From the NCBI RefSeq assembly GCF_900009135.1, contig NZ_LT797688.1, forward strand, positions 507,169 to 571,168: a DNA stretch of 64,000 nucleotides, written 5' to 3'. Source of the stretch: Planktothrix sp. PCC 11201 (lineage in GTDB: Bacteria; Cyanobacteriota; Cyanobacteriia; Cyanobacteriales; Microcoleaceae). Below are positions 1 to 8,327 of the stretch, one piece after another; the stretch's first letter is position 1; each line of letters opens with the position of its first letter. The position numbers and the translations under genes were made by a program. Below the pieces are notes generated by a model. It was not told the origin of the DNA, ran no database searches, and saw nothing but the letters and a program-made list of their open reading frames with translations.

Positions 1-661
1 GCGCCGTAGTGGGTGGAGTCGTTGTGTTACCCGCCCGAGGAAAGGGGTCGGTCACAAATCCTAATTCTAGTAATTGTTGATAAGCTTTTTTGCCTAAGTC
101 CCTGGTGGGGGCTTGGGAGCGGATAATTTGAATTAATAGAGGGACGGCCAATTCCGGTTGGTTTTTAGCTCGGTGGAGTAAGGCTAACTGATAGGTGGCG
201 GTATCGCGCATTTGTGCTGTGTCCCGGGCTGAATTCCTAAAATTATCGGCAATGCGGTTATCGACGCCAGAAAAACTACCTGCTAACTGTTGATAAAAAT
301 TGGATAACTGGTTAAAAACTTGACGAGCTTCCTGGAATTTTTTTTCTGCCTCGGCATAATTTTCACTAGAAACGGCACTATCAGCTTCTTGCATCAGCCG
401 TTTTCCGCCCTCAATACTCAAAAAACTACTATCAAGGGACAAAGGACGAATATCATTAGGATTGAGGGGAGCCAAATCACCCGATGGTGGCGCAACCTCA
501 GTTTCCGTTTCTCCCCCCATCTGTACATTCCCCTGGGCAACAGTTGGAGAAGATTCTTGAGCATTAACGTGAAACGGCGACAGGACAACCCAAGCTACCA
601 TCACGGAGACAGATAGATAGGTTGTCAGTCGAAGGAAGCTAACAGTTCCAGAGGATACCAT
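1..661 (-). CDS. Exported TPR-like protein, 3' end outside window
   Basis: Reading leftward from an ATG at 661 there is an open frame of 220 codons with no stop before the window edge, so the C-terminus is missing. The first ~35 residues form a signal peptide: a short polar start, a hydrophobic stretch (YLSVSVMVAWVVL) and a likely cleavage site near VNAQE, so the product should be exported. Residues ~80-130 are helical and resemble a TPR-like unit (KRLMQEADSAVSSENYAEAE, then a second helix), followed by a second helical pair around QLALLHRAKNQPELAVPLLI. I infer a periplasmic scaffold of a conserved cyanobacterial type; no catalytic motif is visible. It is divergent from the protease gene at 882, sharing a ~220 bp promoter region. 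Confidence 0.75.
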   Translation of the reverse strand, partial: MVSSGTVSFLRLTTYLSVSVMVAWVVLSPFHVNAQESSPTVAQGNVQMGGETETEVAPPSGDLAPLNPNDIRPLSLDSSFLSIEGGKRLMQEADSAVSSENYAEAEKKFQEARQVFNQLSNFYQQLAGSFSGVDNRIADNFRNSARDTAQMRDTATYQLALLHRAKNQPELAVPLLIQIIRSQAPTRDLGKKAYQQLLELGFVTDPFPRAGNTTTPPTTA

Positions 662-881
662 GACTCAATTGCGCGAACGCGATAAAAAAAAACATTAAAC
701 TTCATGGATATTATCATTAATCTTGAGCAATCCCATACTGTACCAACAACCTGATCCTGCCTCAACCGATAAGGGTTATATTTTTTTGGGGGGAGGGGCT
801 CGTAAATTGATAGAGCGGGTAACGGGCAAAAGGCAACATTAATCGAGATTTAAACCTTTAAGGAGAAAGGATAGATTAAAT
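662..881. promoter_or_regulatory. Divergent intergenic region with RBS of the subtilase gene
   Basis: These 220 bases separate two divergently read genes and so must hold both promoters. A good Shine-Dalgarno (AAGGAGAAAGG, about 860-870) precedes the ATG at 882 and fixes that start. A run of A at ~683-691 and a G-rich stretch at ~787-798 are the only other landmarks. I could not pick convincing -35/-10 pairs. Confidence 0.4.
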
Positions 882-3002
882 ATGACATCATCAGTTAACT
901 CATCAAACGTTCCACAACAAAACTATCAAGGCATTGGCGTTCCCGACGGGAGTATCGGCTTTGTTTTGCAACGGGGGGGCGAAGAATTAATCCTAAATAA
1001 AGTCTCTGACCGCTTCACGGTGCAATTATCCTCCCCTAACACCCAACTCAAGGATTTACCGCAACCTCCGATTCCCATTCAACACGCGAGTAGTGTTCCC
1101 CCTTCCTTAGAGGAGTTACAAGTCGCCTCTGAGCAACTGGATGAGGCGATGGAATTGGCTCGCAATTCCCAAGATATTAACTTTGCGAGTCATGTTTACC
1201 AACTCAATAACGACCCTGGCTCCGTTGTCTATTTAACAAATCAGCTTACCATTCAGTTTAAAGAAGAAATTGATCCCTCAACACGAGCGTCTATTGCTTC
1301 AGAATTTGGATTAAAAGAGTTAAAACCCATCGACGGTTTACCCCATGGTTTTGTTTATGAGATGACACCTAATTCCTCCGAGAATCCTCTGAAAATTACG
1401 AATCGTTTAACCCGTAATACTCAGGTTTTACTGGCTGAACCGAATATTGTGATTAAAAGTCAGCCCTGTTATGTGCCTCGGGATTCCCTATACAATAAGC
1501 AATGGTATCTCAACCATAATGGGGGCAACCAACTCGCACCTGGTTCCCATATTTCCAGCGAAAAAGCCTGGGATGTTACCCGGGGAGTTCGTTCTGTGGT
1601 GGTGGCGATTAGTGATGATTCTGTGGACATCAATCACCCAGATTTCCAAGGAGTCGGTAAAATTGTTGCCCCCCTAGACCTAAAAGGTAAAGATAATCTT
1701 CCGCTTCCAGAAGCCCCTACGGATAATCATGGGACGGCTTGTGCCGGGGTCGCTGTTGCGGAAGAAACCGGAACCGGAATTGTCGGGGTGGCTCCGGGTT
1801 GTGCCCTCATGCCAATTCGGACAACGGGATTTTTGGATGATGAATCGGTGGAACAGATTTTTAATTGGGCCATTGATAAGGGGGCTGCGGTGATTTCCTG
1901 TAGTTGGGGGGCGAGTGCGATTTATTTTCCCCTCTCAGCCCGACAAAAAGCAGCGATTAGTAAGGCTGTCACCCAGGGTCGTAAGGGCAAAGGCTGTGTG
2001 GTGGTTTTTGCCGCTGGAAACGCCAATCGTCCGGTAAACGGAATGCTCGATGAATCCGGTTGGCCGAATGATATTATTAGCGGTCGGGTGAAATGGTTGG
2101 CGGGATTTGCGGTTCATCCCGATGTGATTACGGTTTCTGCTTCTAATAGTTTGGGTAAAAAATCTGCTTATAGTAATTGGGGAGTTGGAGTTTCGGTCTG
2201 TGCTCCGAGTAATAATGCTCCTCCGGGGATGTGGTTACAGGAAACGGGTTATATCGGTACTCCTCCAGTCCTGAAAGGCACCTTACCCGGTTTGGGGGTC
2301 TTTACTACTGACCGCATGGGAGCCGCCGGTTATGATCAATCGGATTTTACGCCCTATTTTGGGGGGACATCGAGTGCGACTCCGGTGGTGGCTGGGGTGG
2401 CGGCTTTAATCTTATCAGCAAATCCGACCTTAACAGCCCAGGAAGTTCGCCGAATTCTTGAACAAAGTGCGGATAAAATTGTGGATTCTGATCCTGATCC
2501 TCAGTTGGGAATTCGGATGGGAAATTATGATAAAAATGGCTATTCTCAATGGTTTGGCTATGGCAAAGTCAATGCGTTTAAGGCTGTGGAAATGGCACAA
2601 AATAGACGCATGGTTCAGCAACAAATTTCTCGGAATATTTCCCAAGAAAATGGTCAAAGTGTGGCGATTCCTGATAATAACCCTACGGGGGTTAGTAGTT
2701 CAATTGAGATTACAGAAACCAGTCCGATTCAGGATATCCAGGTAACGGTGGAGATTGAACATAGTTTTTTAGGAGATATTGAGGTTTGGTTAGTTGCACC
2801 CGATGGAGATCAGGTATTACTCCAAAATCGAACTTTAGGGATTAAAACTCAGTTGAAAACGACCTATAACTTACAAAATACACTGTATTTGAGACAATTT
2901 ATCAATATTTCCGCCCAAGGAAATTGGCAGTTAAAAGTTATCGATGCTATTCCTGAGAATACCGGAACTCTCAAATATTGGAAACTGGATTTGGGATTGT
3001 AA
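882..3002 (+). CDS. prcA: Subtilisin-like calcium-dependent protease with P-domain (PrcA-like)
   Basis: A 706-residue S8 family serine protease. Residues ~1-205 look like a propeptide/inhibitor region. The catalytic triad is visible: Asp in VVVAISDDSVDINHPDF (~245), His in DNHGTACAGVA (~283) and Ser in GGTSSATPVVAGVAALI (~497), with the oxyanion Asn in VVVFAAGN. The last ~100 residues form a proprotein-convertase P-domain (HSFLGDIEVWLVAPDGDQVLL). This architecture matches the calcium-dependent protease PrcA described in Anabaena; the symbol rests on that resemblance. No classical signal peptide is visible, which suggests a cytoplasmic or non-classically exported enzyme. Its strong RBS supports the start. 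It ends convergently with the aspartic protease gene over a hairpin. Confidence 0.85.
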   Translation: MTSSVNSSNVPQQNYQGIGVPDGSIGFVLQRGGEELILNKVSDRFTVQLSSPNTQLKDLPQPPIPIQHASSVPPSLEELQVASEQLDEAMELARNSQDINFASHVYQLNNDPGSVVYLTNQLTIQFKEEIDPSTRASIASEFGLKELKPIDGLPHGFVYEMTPNSSENPLKITNRLTRNTQVLLAEPNIVIKSQPCYVPRDSLYNKQWYLNHNGGNQLAPGSHISSEKAWDVTRGVRSVVVAISDDSVDINHPDFQGVGKIVAPLDLKGKDNLPLPEAPTDNHGTACAGVAVAEETGTGIVGVAPGCALMPIRTTGFLDDESVEQIFNWAIDKGAAVISCSWGASAIYFPLSARQKAAISKAVTQGRKGKGCVVVFAAGNANRPVNGMLDESGWPNDIISGRVKWLAGFAVHPDVITVSASNSLGKKSAYSNWGVGVSVCAPSNNAPPGMWLQETGYIGTPPVLKGTLPGLGVFTTDRMGAAGYDQSDFTPYFGGTSSATPVVAGVAALILSANPTLTAQEVRRILEQSADKIVDSDPDPQLGIRMGNYDKNGYSQWFGYGKVNAFKAVEMAQNRRMVQQQISRNISQENGQSVAIPDNNPTGVSSSIEITETSPIQDIQVTVEIEHSFLGDIEVWLVAPDGDQVLLQNRTLGIKTQLKTTYNLQNTLYLRQFINISAQGNWQLKVIDAIPENTGTLKYWKLDLGL

Positions 3003-3018
3003 TTAAAGACGATATTAT

Positions 3019-3052
3019 AGAAACCGGGTTTTTCTCAAGAAGCCTGGTTTCT
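3019..3052. terminator. Imperfect hairpin between convergent genes
   Basis: AGAAACCGGG followed by CCTGGTTTCT makes an imperfect stem between the convergent protease genes and is followed by a T-rich tract (TTATTTTAT) on the + strand. It is also one member of the AGAAACC/GGTTTCT palindrome family seen at 18866, 19640 and 19690, so it may be a dispersed repeat that works as a terminator. Confidence 0.5.
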
Positions 3053-4107
3053 TATTTTATCGGAACTAATAATAAACTTCCTTCAAAGTCTTGGGATTTG
3101 CTCGGAGAATTAAACCGCCAATATTGTTGGTATTGATTTAAAAAACTTTGACCAATAATGCCATCAATTTGTAGTAAATCCAAAACTGGAGATGATAAAA
3201 TAACGGCTTCTAAATTATTTTGATCATAATCCTGAATTGTGACTTTTTCCAAACGAGAAACTTCTGCATCTTCTAACCCACAAAAACCCTGAACTTGAAT
3301 TGGTTGCCGATGGGAATGATCGATTTTTATTTGATTAGCCAACTGTTTAGAAATAAAAATAGTATCAGCACCCGTGTCTAATAGAAACGTAAACGGCCCT
3401 TGATCATTAATTTTAACCGAGGCTAACATCACTCCTAAACGACTTTTTAAGGGGATAGCTTCAGGGACAAATTCAGCAGGTAAAGGCGAAGAATTCAGCA
3501 GTTGTAATTGACGGGTTTTAGGATTTAATTTCAGATCAAAATTCCTTAAAAAATCCATGCCCACTACTCCCAATAATTCCTCGGGAATCACCGTTGTAGA
3601 AAATTCCAAACCCCGCAATTCTTCCACTCGAACTTGATTAATTACTAACGGGGGTAAACGGTGCAAAATAGCATTCATATTCGGACAATCATCTCCCGCT
3701 ACGGCATAGGCTAACCCCTGATTCGGAATCGGTTCTCCTGTTAACCCCAACTCCTGAACAACCGTGGTGGCAATCATGGTTGTGGATGCCCCCGTATCTA
3801 ATAAAAAGCTACCGGATTTTCCCCCAATGGCAAGCTGTAGGGTAAATACTTGACTTCCTTCTAATCGTTGAAGTGGAATTGTTGCCTGACCGATGGTTTT
3901 GGGATGGGGTAAATTTAAACCCTCCAGTCTGACGATCGCATTTAAAGAAAAAATACTCAATAACATTGTAGTATTTGATGCCAAATTATGATCAACTACG
4001 GGAAGTTCTAAACCCCGGGAAAAAGTAAGAGTTGGGCTGGCTAAACCCTGAATAGATAGGGGCAAAACCGCAACTAAAGTTAAGATCAAAGGAGTCAAGC
4101 ATTTCAT
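3052..4107 (-). CDS. Retropepsin-like aspartic protease, two-lobed, exported
   Basis: A 351-residue protein with a signal peptide (MKCLTPLILTLVAVLPLSIQGLAS). Two aspartic-protease motifs occur, FLLDTGASTTMIAT (~103) and FLLDTGADTIFIS (~242), each followed by a hydrophobic-Gly segment (LLGVVGMDFL and QIDGIIGQSFL), so one chain contains both lobes of a pepsin-like fold in clan AA style. It presumably cleaves proteins in the periplasm or at the envelope; the substrate is unknown. The start ATG overlaps the stop of yebC by four bases (ATGA), pointing to translational coupling in a yebC-protease operon. Confidence 0.8.
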   Translation of the reverse strand: MKCLTPLILTLVAVLPLSIQGLASPTLTFSRGLELPVVDHNLASNTTMLLSIFSLNAIVRLEGLNLPHPKTIGQATIPLQRLEGSQVFTLQLAIGGKSGSFLLDTGASTTMIATTVVQELGLTGEPIPNQGLAYAVAGDDCPNMNAILHRLPPLVINQVRVEELRGLEFSTTVIPEELLGVVGMDFLRNFDLKLNPKTRQLQLLNSSPLPAEFVPEAIPLKSRLGVMLASVKINDQGPFTFLLDTGADTIFISKQLANQIKIDHSHRQPIQVQGFCGLEDAEVSRLEKVTIQDYDQNNLEAVILSSPVLDLLQIDGIIGQSFLNQYQQYWRFNSPSKSQDFEGSLLLVPIK

Positions 4108-4871
4108 TCGCTATAAAGAGCTTGATAACAAGCATCAGATAGTTCAAAGTTTGCCGTTACATTCTGCACGTCATCTAAATCATCTAAAATATTCATTAAC
4201 TTCATGAGTGATCGAGCTTTTTCAATATCATTAACTTCAATGATATTATTAGGAATCCAACGCCATTCCGCCTCAACAACATGAAATTTGTGTTCCCTTA
4301 AAACTTGGCTTAACTGTTCTAAATTCGTGATTTCCGTATAAACTTCTGCCCCATCGGTATCATTAACAGGCGTTAATTCATAGGATTGGGCTTCCCCTTC
4401 TACTAGGGTTTCCAGAAGTTTTTCTTCATCAATTGGCCCGGTTAAGGTAACAACACCTTTCTGGTCAAACATCCAACTTACACATCCGGTTTCCCCCAAG
4501 TTACCGCCATTTTTACTAAAAGCCACTCGCAAATCCGCCGCCGTCCGGTTGCGGTTATCCGTGAGTCCTTCAATTAAAATCGCCACGCCGCCAACTCCAT
4601 AGCCTTCATAACGAATAAATTCTAACTCGGAAGCTCCAGCCCCGAGTTTCCCCGCCCCTTTGGCGATCGCTCGTTCAATATTATCATTCGGAATTGCCGC
4701 GGCTTTTGCCTTTTCAATCGCAGTTCGCAATTGAAAGTTTCCCGCCGGGTCACCCCCTTGACGCGCCGCCACAATAATTTCCCGGGAAATTTTTGCGAAC
4801 ACTTTACCTTTTACCGCGTCTACTCTCGCTTTTTGGCGTTTAATATTCGCCCACTTACTATGTCCAGCCAT
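4104..4871 (-). CDS. yebC: YebC/PmpR family protein (probable transcriptional or translational regulator)
   Basis: A 255-residue protein of normal family length beginning with the diagnostic MAGHSKWANIKRQKARVDA and continuing with RTAIEKAKAAAIPNDNIERA and YEGYGVGGVAILIEGLTDN. YebC/TACO1 proteins were described as DNA-binding regulators and more recently as translation factors that relieve ribosome stalling; which role applies here cannot be read from sequence. It acts in the cytoplasm. The gene is first in a tightly coupled pair with the downstream aspartic protease. Confidence 0.93.
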   Translation of the reverse strand: MAGHSKWANIKRQKARVDAVKGKVFAKISREIIVAARQGGDPAGNFQLRTAIEKAKAAAIPNDNIERAIAKGAGKLGAGASELEFIRYEGYGVGGVAILIEGLTDNRNRTAADLRVAFSKNGGNLGETGCVSWMFDQKGVVTLTGPIDEEKLLETLVEGEAQSYELTPVNDTDGAEVYTEITNLEQLSQVLREHKFHVVEAEWRWIPNNIIEVNDIEKARSLMKLMNILDDLDDVQNVTANFELSDACYQALYSE

Positions 4872-4930
4872 ACTTACACAAAATTACAGCAGTATTTATA
4901 AGACGAAGGATAATCGATTTTACATTTTGA

Positions 4931-5629
4931 TCAACTCTCAGTAACGAAAAGGTGCAAAAATTTTTTGATCTCATCGAGAACAGGGTGATTAAAATTCCAG
5001 ATATCTTTTTTATTTTCCATAATATAGTTAAAATTTGTCATGCTGCATTTTCGTTCTGCTTGCTTGCGTTCTAAACGAGAACAAGTATCAAATCGTAGAT
5101 AAAGACTAATCCAAAATTTATCATATTCTTTATCACTAATCGATTTATTATTACTTTCCAAACAGTTTCTCCAACTCTCTAAACAATCTGCATAAGTAGA
5201 TTCTCGAGTTTTAATAAGTTTTAAGACAGTTTCTAACTCTCCTTTACCTTCTACATGGGTAAAATAACAAGCTATTTCAATACAATCATAGCCAGGAATA
5301 TTAATAGTTATTAATTGTGATATATCAGAAAATTCATTATTTAGAGTAAAAACCTGTCGCAAACATTGATTAATAAATTGTAAACGCTCTTGCTGAGAAT
5401 ATTGATCAATATCGATCACAATTCCAATTTTACTAATTTGTCTTTTTTGAATATCAGCTAACAAAGACTTGAAAGCTTCAACTAACCTTTTTTCACTTAA
5501 TCCTTCTAAACATTCATAGTCATCAATAAAAATAGGAGGATCAATCTCAATATCATAATTTAATTCCTCAATCAGAGCTTGAAGAAAAAATTTATCATTT
5601 TTACTTTCCACAATTAAAAGATTACTCAC
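4931..5629 (-). CDS. TOPRIM-domain protein (DUF3226/DUF4435-like), partner of adjacent ATPase
   Basis: About 232 residues. The start chosen is GTG at 5629 because AAGGAG lies six bases upstream and the protein then opens directly on the first TOPRIM strand (SNLLIVESKND), as in related families; an ATG at 5647 is the alternative (238 aa). TOPRIM signatures are the Glu in LLIVESKND and the DxD in IGIVIDIDQY (~90), which bind Mg2+ in nucleases and primases. It overlaps the 3' end of the ATPase gene, so the two are co-translated. In OLD-type and PARIS (AriA-AriB) defence systems an ABC-type ATPase holds or activates a TOPRIM nuclease; I infer a similar pair. The family assignment within TOPRIM is uncertain. 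Confidence 0.7.
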   Translation of the reverse strand: MSNLLIVESKNDKFFLQALIEELNYDIEIDPPIFIDDYECLEGLSEKRLVEAFKSLLADIQKRQISKIGIVIDIDQYSQQERLQFINQCLRQVFTLNNEFSDISQLITINIPGYDCIEIACYFTHVEGKGELETVLKLIKTRESTYADCLESWRNCLESNNKSISDKEYDKFWISLYLRFDTCSRLERKQAERKCSMTNFNYIMENKKDIWNFNHPVLDEIKKFLHLFVTES

Positions 5630-6689
5630 CTCTGACTCCTTTTCCATGTTCTAAAGCATATTTTAAGGTTTCTACATCCCTTTTAATTCCTATAATATCG
5701 TTGGTTTTGGGATGTCTTGCCAGTTCAAAATAAGCACTGATTTCTTCATCCATTTCTAAGCCTACATCTCCAAAAGATTGAATCATTTCTAAACTGTGGG
5801 TTGTGGCAAAAATTTGGGTATCTAGTTCTGTTGATAGTCGAAATAAGGTTCTCCAAAATTCTCGTTGATTAGTATAATGTATGCCATTTTCTATTTCATC
5901 AATCAACAAAATTTTAGGATTGTTATTGATTAATTTCAAAATAATAGTTGTAGCCCTGATAATAGCATCTCCATACAGTGAAATAGGTAAGCGACGTTTA
6001 TTGATGCTCCTTAAATATAAAGTAGGTTCACCAATAGAAAAACTATCTACCTCTTGAATTGATGAATCAAGAACTTGTAACAACTTTAAAACTTCACCAT
6101 CTTTTTCATCCAGACGAGCTTTATCATAAGATTCTGCTAACTCTTTGTTCGACATTCTTAAACCAGAGGGGATAATAGGTATATCAGTTGAGTCTGAGCC
6201 ACTTACTGAAATTATTCCGTTTGAGCTTGCAATTACCGAAGATTCAGATATACTCTCTTGATTTTGAGTAACTTTAATATTAAGTGATGTTACTGATTCA
6301 TTTTGAGAAATAAATTCAATCAGTTTTTTAATATCTTTTTGATCTTCAAAAAAATCAGAGTTAATTGTATCAGAAACATAAATCTCTACGATTTTCAGAT
6401 TTTCTGAATACTTGCCAATAATTTTTATTTTCTCTTGATGTTTTTGATCTAAAAAAAAATTATCCCAAGTGCGTTCAGGTCTGGATTTTGAAATCTCTGA
6501 AGACTCTCTCCTAATTCTCTTAAGTTCAATTATGCTTTTAGGGCGAGGAAAGTTATGCAACAGTAAAGCTTCTAAAAAAGCTGTCTTTCCAGCGTTATTT
6601 TTACCTCCAATTAGATTCACTTTTTTAAATCCAGAAATTTTAGTGCTTTCAAAGCATCTAAAATTATTAATTTCTATATTTTCAAGCAT
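5622..6689 (-). CDS. OLD/AriA-like ABC-class AAA ATPase
   Basis: About 355 residues starting at ATG 6689 (a longer TTG start at 6698 is possible). MLENIEINNFRCFESTKISG is the usual opening of RecF/OLD-like SMC-class ATPases. Walker A is GGKNNAGKTAFLEAL (~29), a signature-like ISLYGDAIIRATTI lies near 240, Walker B is PKILLIDEIENGIHY (~264) and the H-loop is IFATTHSLEMIQSF. The middle (100-190) is a poorly conserved insert, likely a coiled or partner-binding region. Unlike GajA, the TOPRIM nuclease is not fused but is encoded by the overlapping downstream gene, the arrangement of PARIS AriA-AriB. Role inferred: phage or plasmid defence. Confidence 0.78.
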   Translation of the reverse strand: MLENIEINNFRCFESTKISGFKKVNLIGGKNNAGKTAFLEALLLHNFPRPKSIIELKRIRRESSEISKSRPERTWDNFFLDQKHQEKIKIIGKYSENLKIVEIYVSDTINSDFFEDQKDIKKLIEFISQNESVTSLNIKVTQNQESISESSVIASSNGIISVSGSDSTDIPIIPSGLRMSNKELAESYDKARLDEKDGEVLKLLQVLDSSIQEVDSFSIGEPTLYLRSINKRRLPISLYGDAIIRATTIILKLINNNPKILLIDEIENGIHYTNQREFWRTLFRLSTELDTQIFATTHSLEMIQSFGDVGLEMDEEISAYFELARHPKTNDIIGIKRDVETLKYALEHGKGVRGE

Positions 6690-6772
6690 ATTAATCAAAT
6701 TTTGTTGTAAAAATAGCCCTAATCTACTTTAACTTTAGCATATTGAAGTCAGAAGTTGTCTAGCTAGTTTTA

Positions 6773-8062
6773 CTATTTAGCACGACTAGCAGCTAAACGA
6801 GCATAATCCAGATTTTTTTGATACTGAATAACCCGTTGTTGTGCTTTACCATAATTAATATCAGAAGTCGAAACCGCTTTCATATTTTCAATCGCTTTTT
6901 CCCATTGAGTTGCTACAAATTCCCATTCATCTTTTGATTTAGATGTTTGTGCTAAATTAGCAGCTTTTGTTGCTGTTGCAATAGCATCTCGAAAATAATT
7001 CGCTTCAGTGAGGGTTTCACTATTTTGATTGAGAATAGTTGAAACCCCAGTTTTATTAACCGTTTCAATCTTTTCAGTTCGCCCTGATTCAGTAGGATAA
7101 GAAACAACCCAAGAACCTACATTTTTAATATTTTCTATATTTTTAGAATACAGAGGAATGGATACCGCCGTAATTAAACCGACACACCCCATTAAAATTA
7201 TATTTTTCTTAATTCGGGGATTTTGACAAATTAGATATTCAATTTGATAGAGATACAAAATGCACAAAATCTGTAATAATCCTGCTAATTTTACCCATTC
7301 CTGATGAGATCCAAAACGGCAATATTGAATTTGAAGTTTTTGCGTTATATAAGAATAACAATCCTGAATCGGATAAAAGGGAATTAAAACCCCTAAAACA
7401 ATTAGTATAGATAAAAAGAAGACAATTAAAGCATAGGTTCCTTCCCATAAACTTCTATAATGGGGTGTCCAAGGGGAAAAATATCGTAATGATCGGTTAA
7501 AAATCCAGTGGTGCGCGTAGGAATAAATTACCCCAGAGATTAAAAATGCTATTCCTAATGCTTGTAAAAAAGGTCGAGGATCGGTTTTGATATCTGAAGT
7601 AATACTCCCTATCAATCCTCCCCAAAATGTAGTTATTTTAATAATAAATATAACCCAGATAATTAGTATAATTGTCCTCAACCAAGAATTCGGATAGGGA
7701 AACCAAGCTGGCCATTTTAACCAGGTAATAAAATTAAAGCTCGATTTGTTTTTGACAGGCTTATTTTTTTTCTCCAAACTAATACATTCAGTCCAAACAG
7801 GTTTTTCCAGTGCTAATTCTTTACCTTGAATTAAAACTGATTTAATATAAGGACAGTTTAATTTTTGTATTACTCCTTTAACAAATTCAACGGATTTTTG
7901 TTGAGGCGGAACAGGAGTAGATTCTAAGGTTATTTCAAGATAATCTTGTTTTAGTTCAGCGAAAGCAATAATCTCTTGTTCTATCATTAAATAAGTGATT
8001 AATTTAGCAATTTCTTGGGGATCACCCTGTTTTGCTAGGTCAAATGATGGTTTATTTGTCAT
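6773..8062 (-). CDS. Cyanobacterial multi-pass membrane protein with two soluble domains
   Basis: A 429-residue protein of unknown function. Residues ~5-100 form a soluble alpha/beta domain (DPQEIAKLITYLMIEQEIIA, then LEITLESTPVPPQQ) that I recognise as a widespread cyanobacterial N-terminal module. Residues ~125-310 contain about five transmembrane helices (TIILIIWVIFIIKIT, ALGIAFLISGVIYSY, ALIVFFLSILIVLGVLI, LLQILCILYLYQIEYL, IILMGCVGLITAVSIPL). The C-terminal ~75 residues form a charged helical domain (FRDAIATATKAANLAQTSKS) also common in cyanobacterial proteins. It lies 83 bases upstream of the ATPase-TOPRIM pair on the same strand; whether it belongs to that module is unknown. Confidence 0.65.
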   Translation of the reverse strand: MTNKPSFDLAKQGDPQEIAKLITYLMIEQEIIAFAELKQDYLEITLESTPVPPQQKSVEFVKGVIQKLNCPYIKSVLIQGKELALEKPVWTECISLEKKNKPVKNKSSFNFITWLKWPAWFPYPNSWLRTIILIIWVIFIIKITTFWGGLIGSITSDIKTDPRPFLQALGIAFLISGVIYSYAHHWIFNRSLRYFSPWTPHYRSLWEGTYALIVFFLSILIVLGVLIPFYPIQDCYSYITQKLQIQYCRFGSHQEWVKLAGLLQILCILYLYQIEYLICQNPRIKKNIILMGCVGLITAVSIPLYSKNIENIKNVGSWVVSYPTESGRTEKIETVNKTGVSTILNQNSETLTEANYFRDAIATATKAANLAQTSKSKDEWEFVATQWEKAIENMKAVSTSDINYGKAQQRVIQYQKNLDYARLAASRAK

Positions 8063-8327
8063 AATTTGTATTAGAGGTAAATGGAAAGCAGCAGACAGGG
8101 GGGTGATGTGGAGAATTAAAGCGGGTAGGGATATCGATCAATAGCGATCGCTCAAACTTACTAAATTTTAGTATAGGGGATAAAATCATAAAAATAAACC
8201 GTAAATTTACGCAAATTAAGATGTAATTATTGTAAGCTACATAAGCATAGTCCACGCACCATCAACATTATTTAATACAACAGAGTTCTAGGTGAGTAAA
8301 ACACAGCCTACGAGGTATATTATTAAA

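Noticed and set aside
320-616. 98-codon open frame on the + strand
   Set aside because: It is antisense to the truncated exported protein on the other strand, which has a signal peptide and coherent composition over 220 codons.
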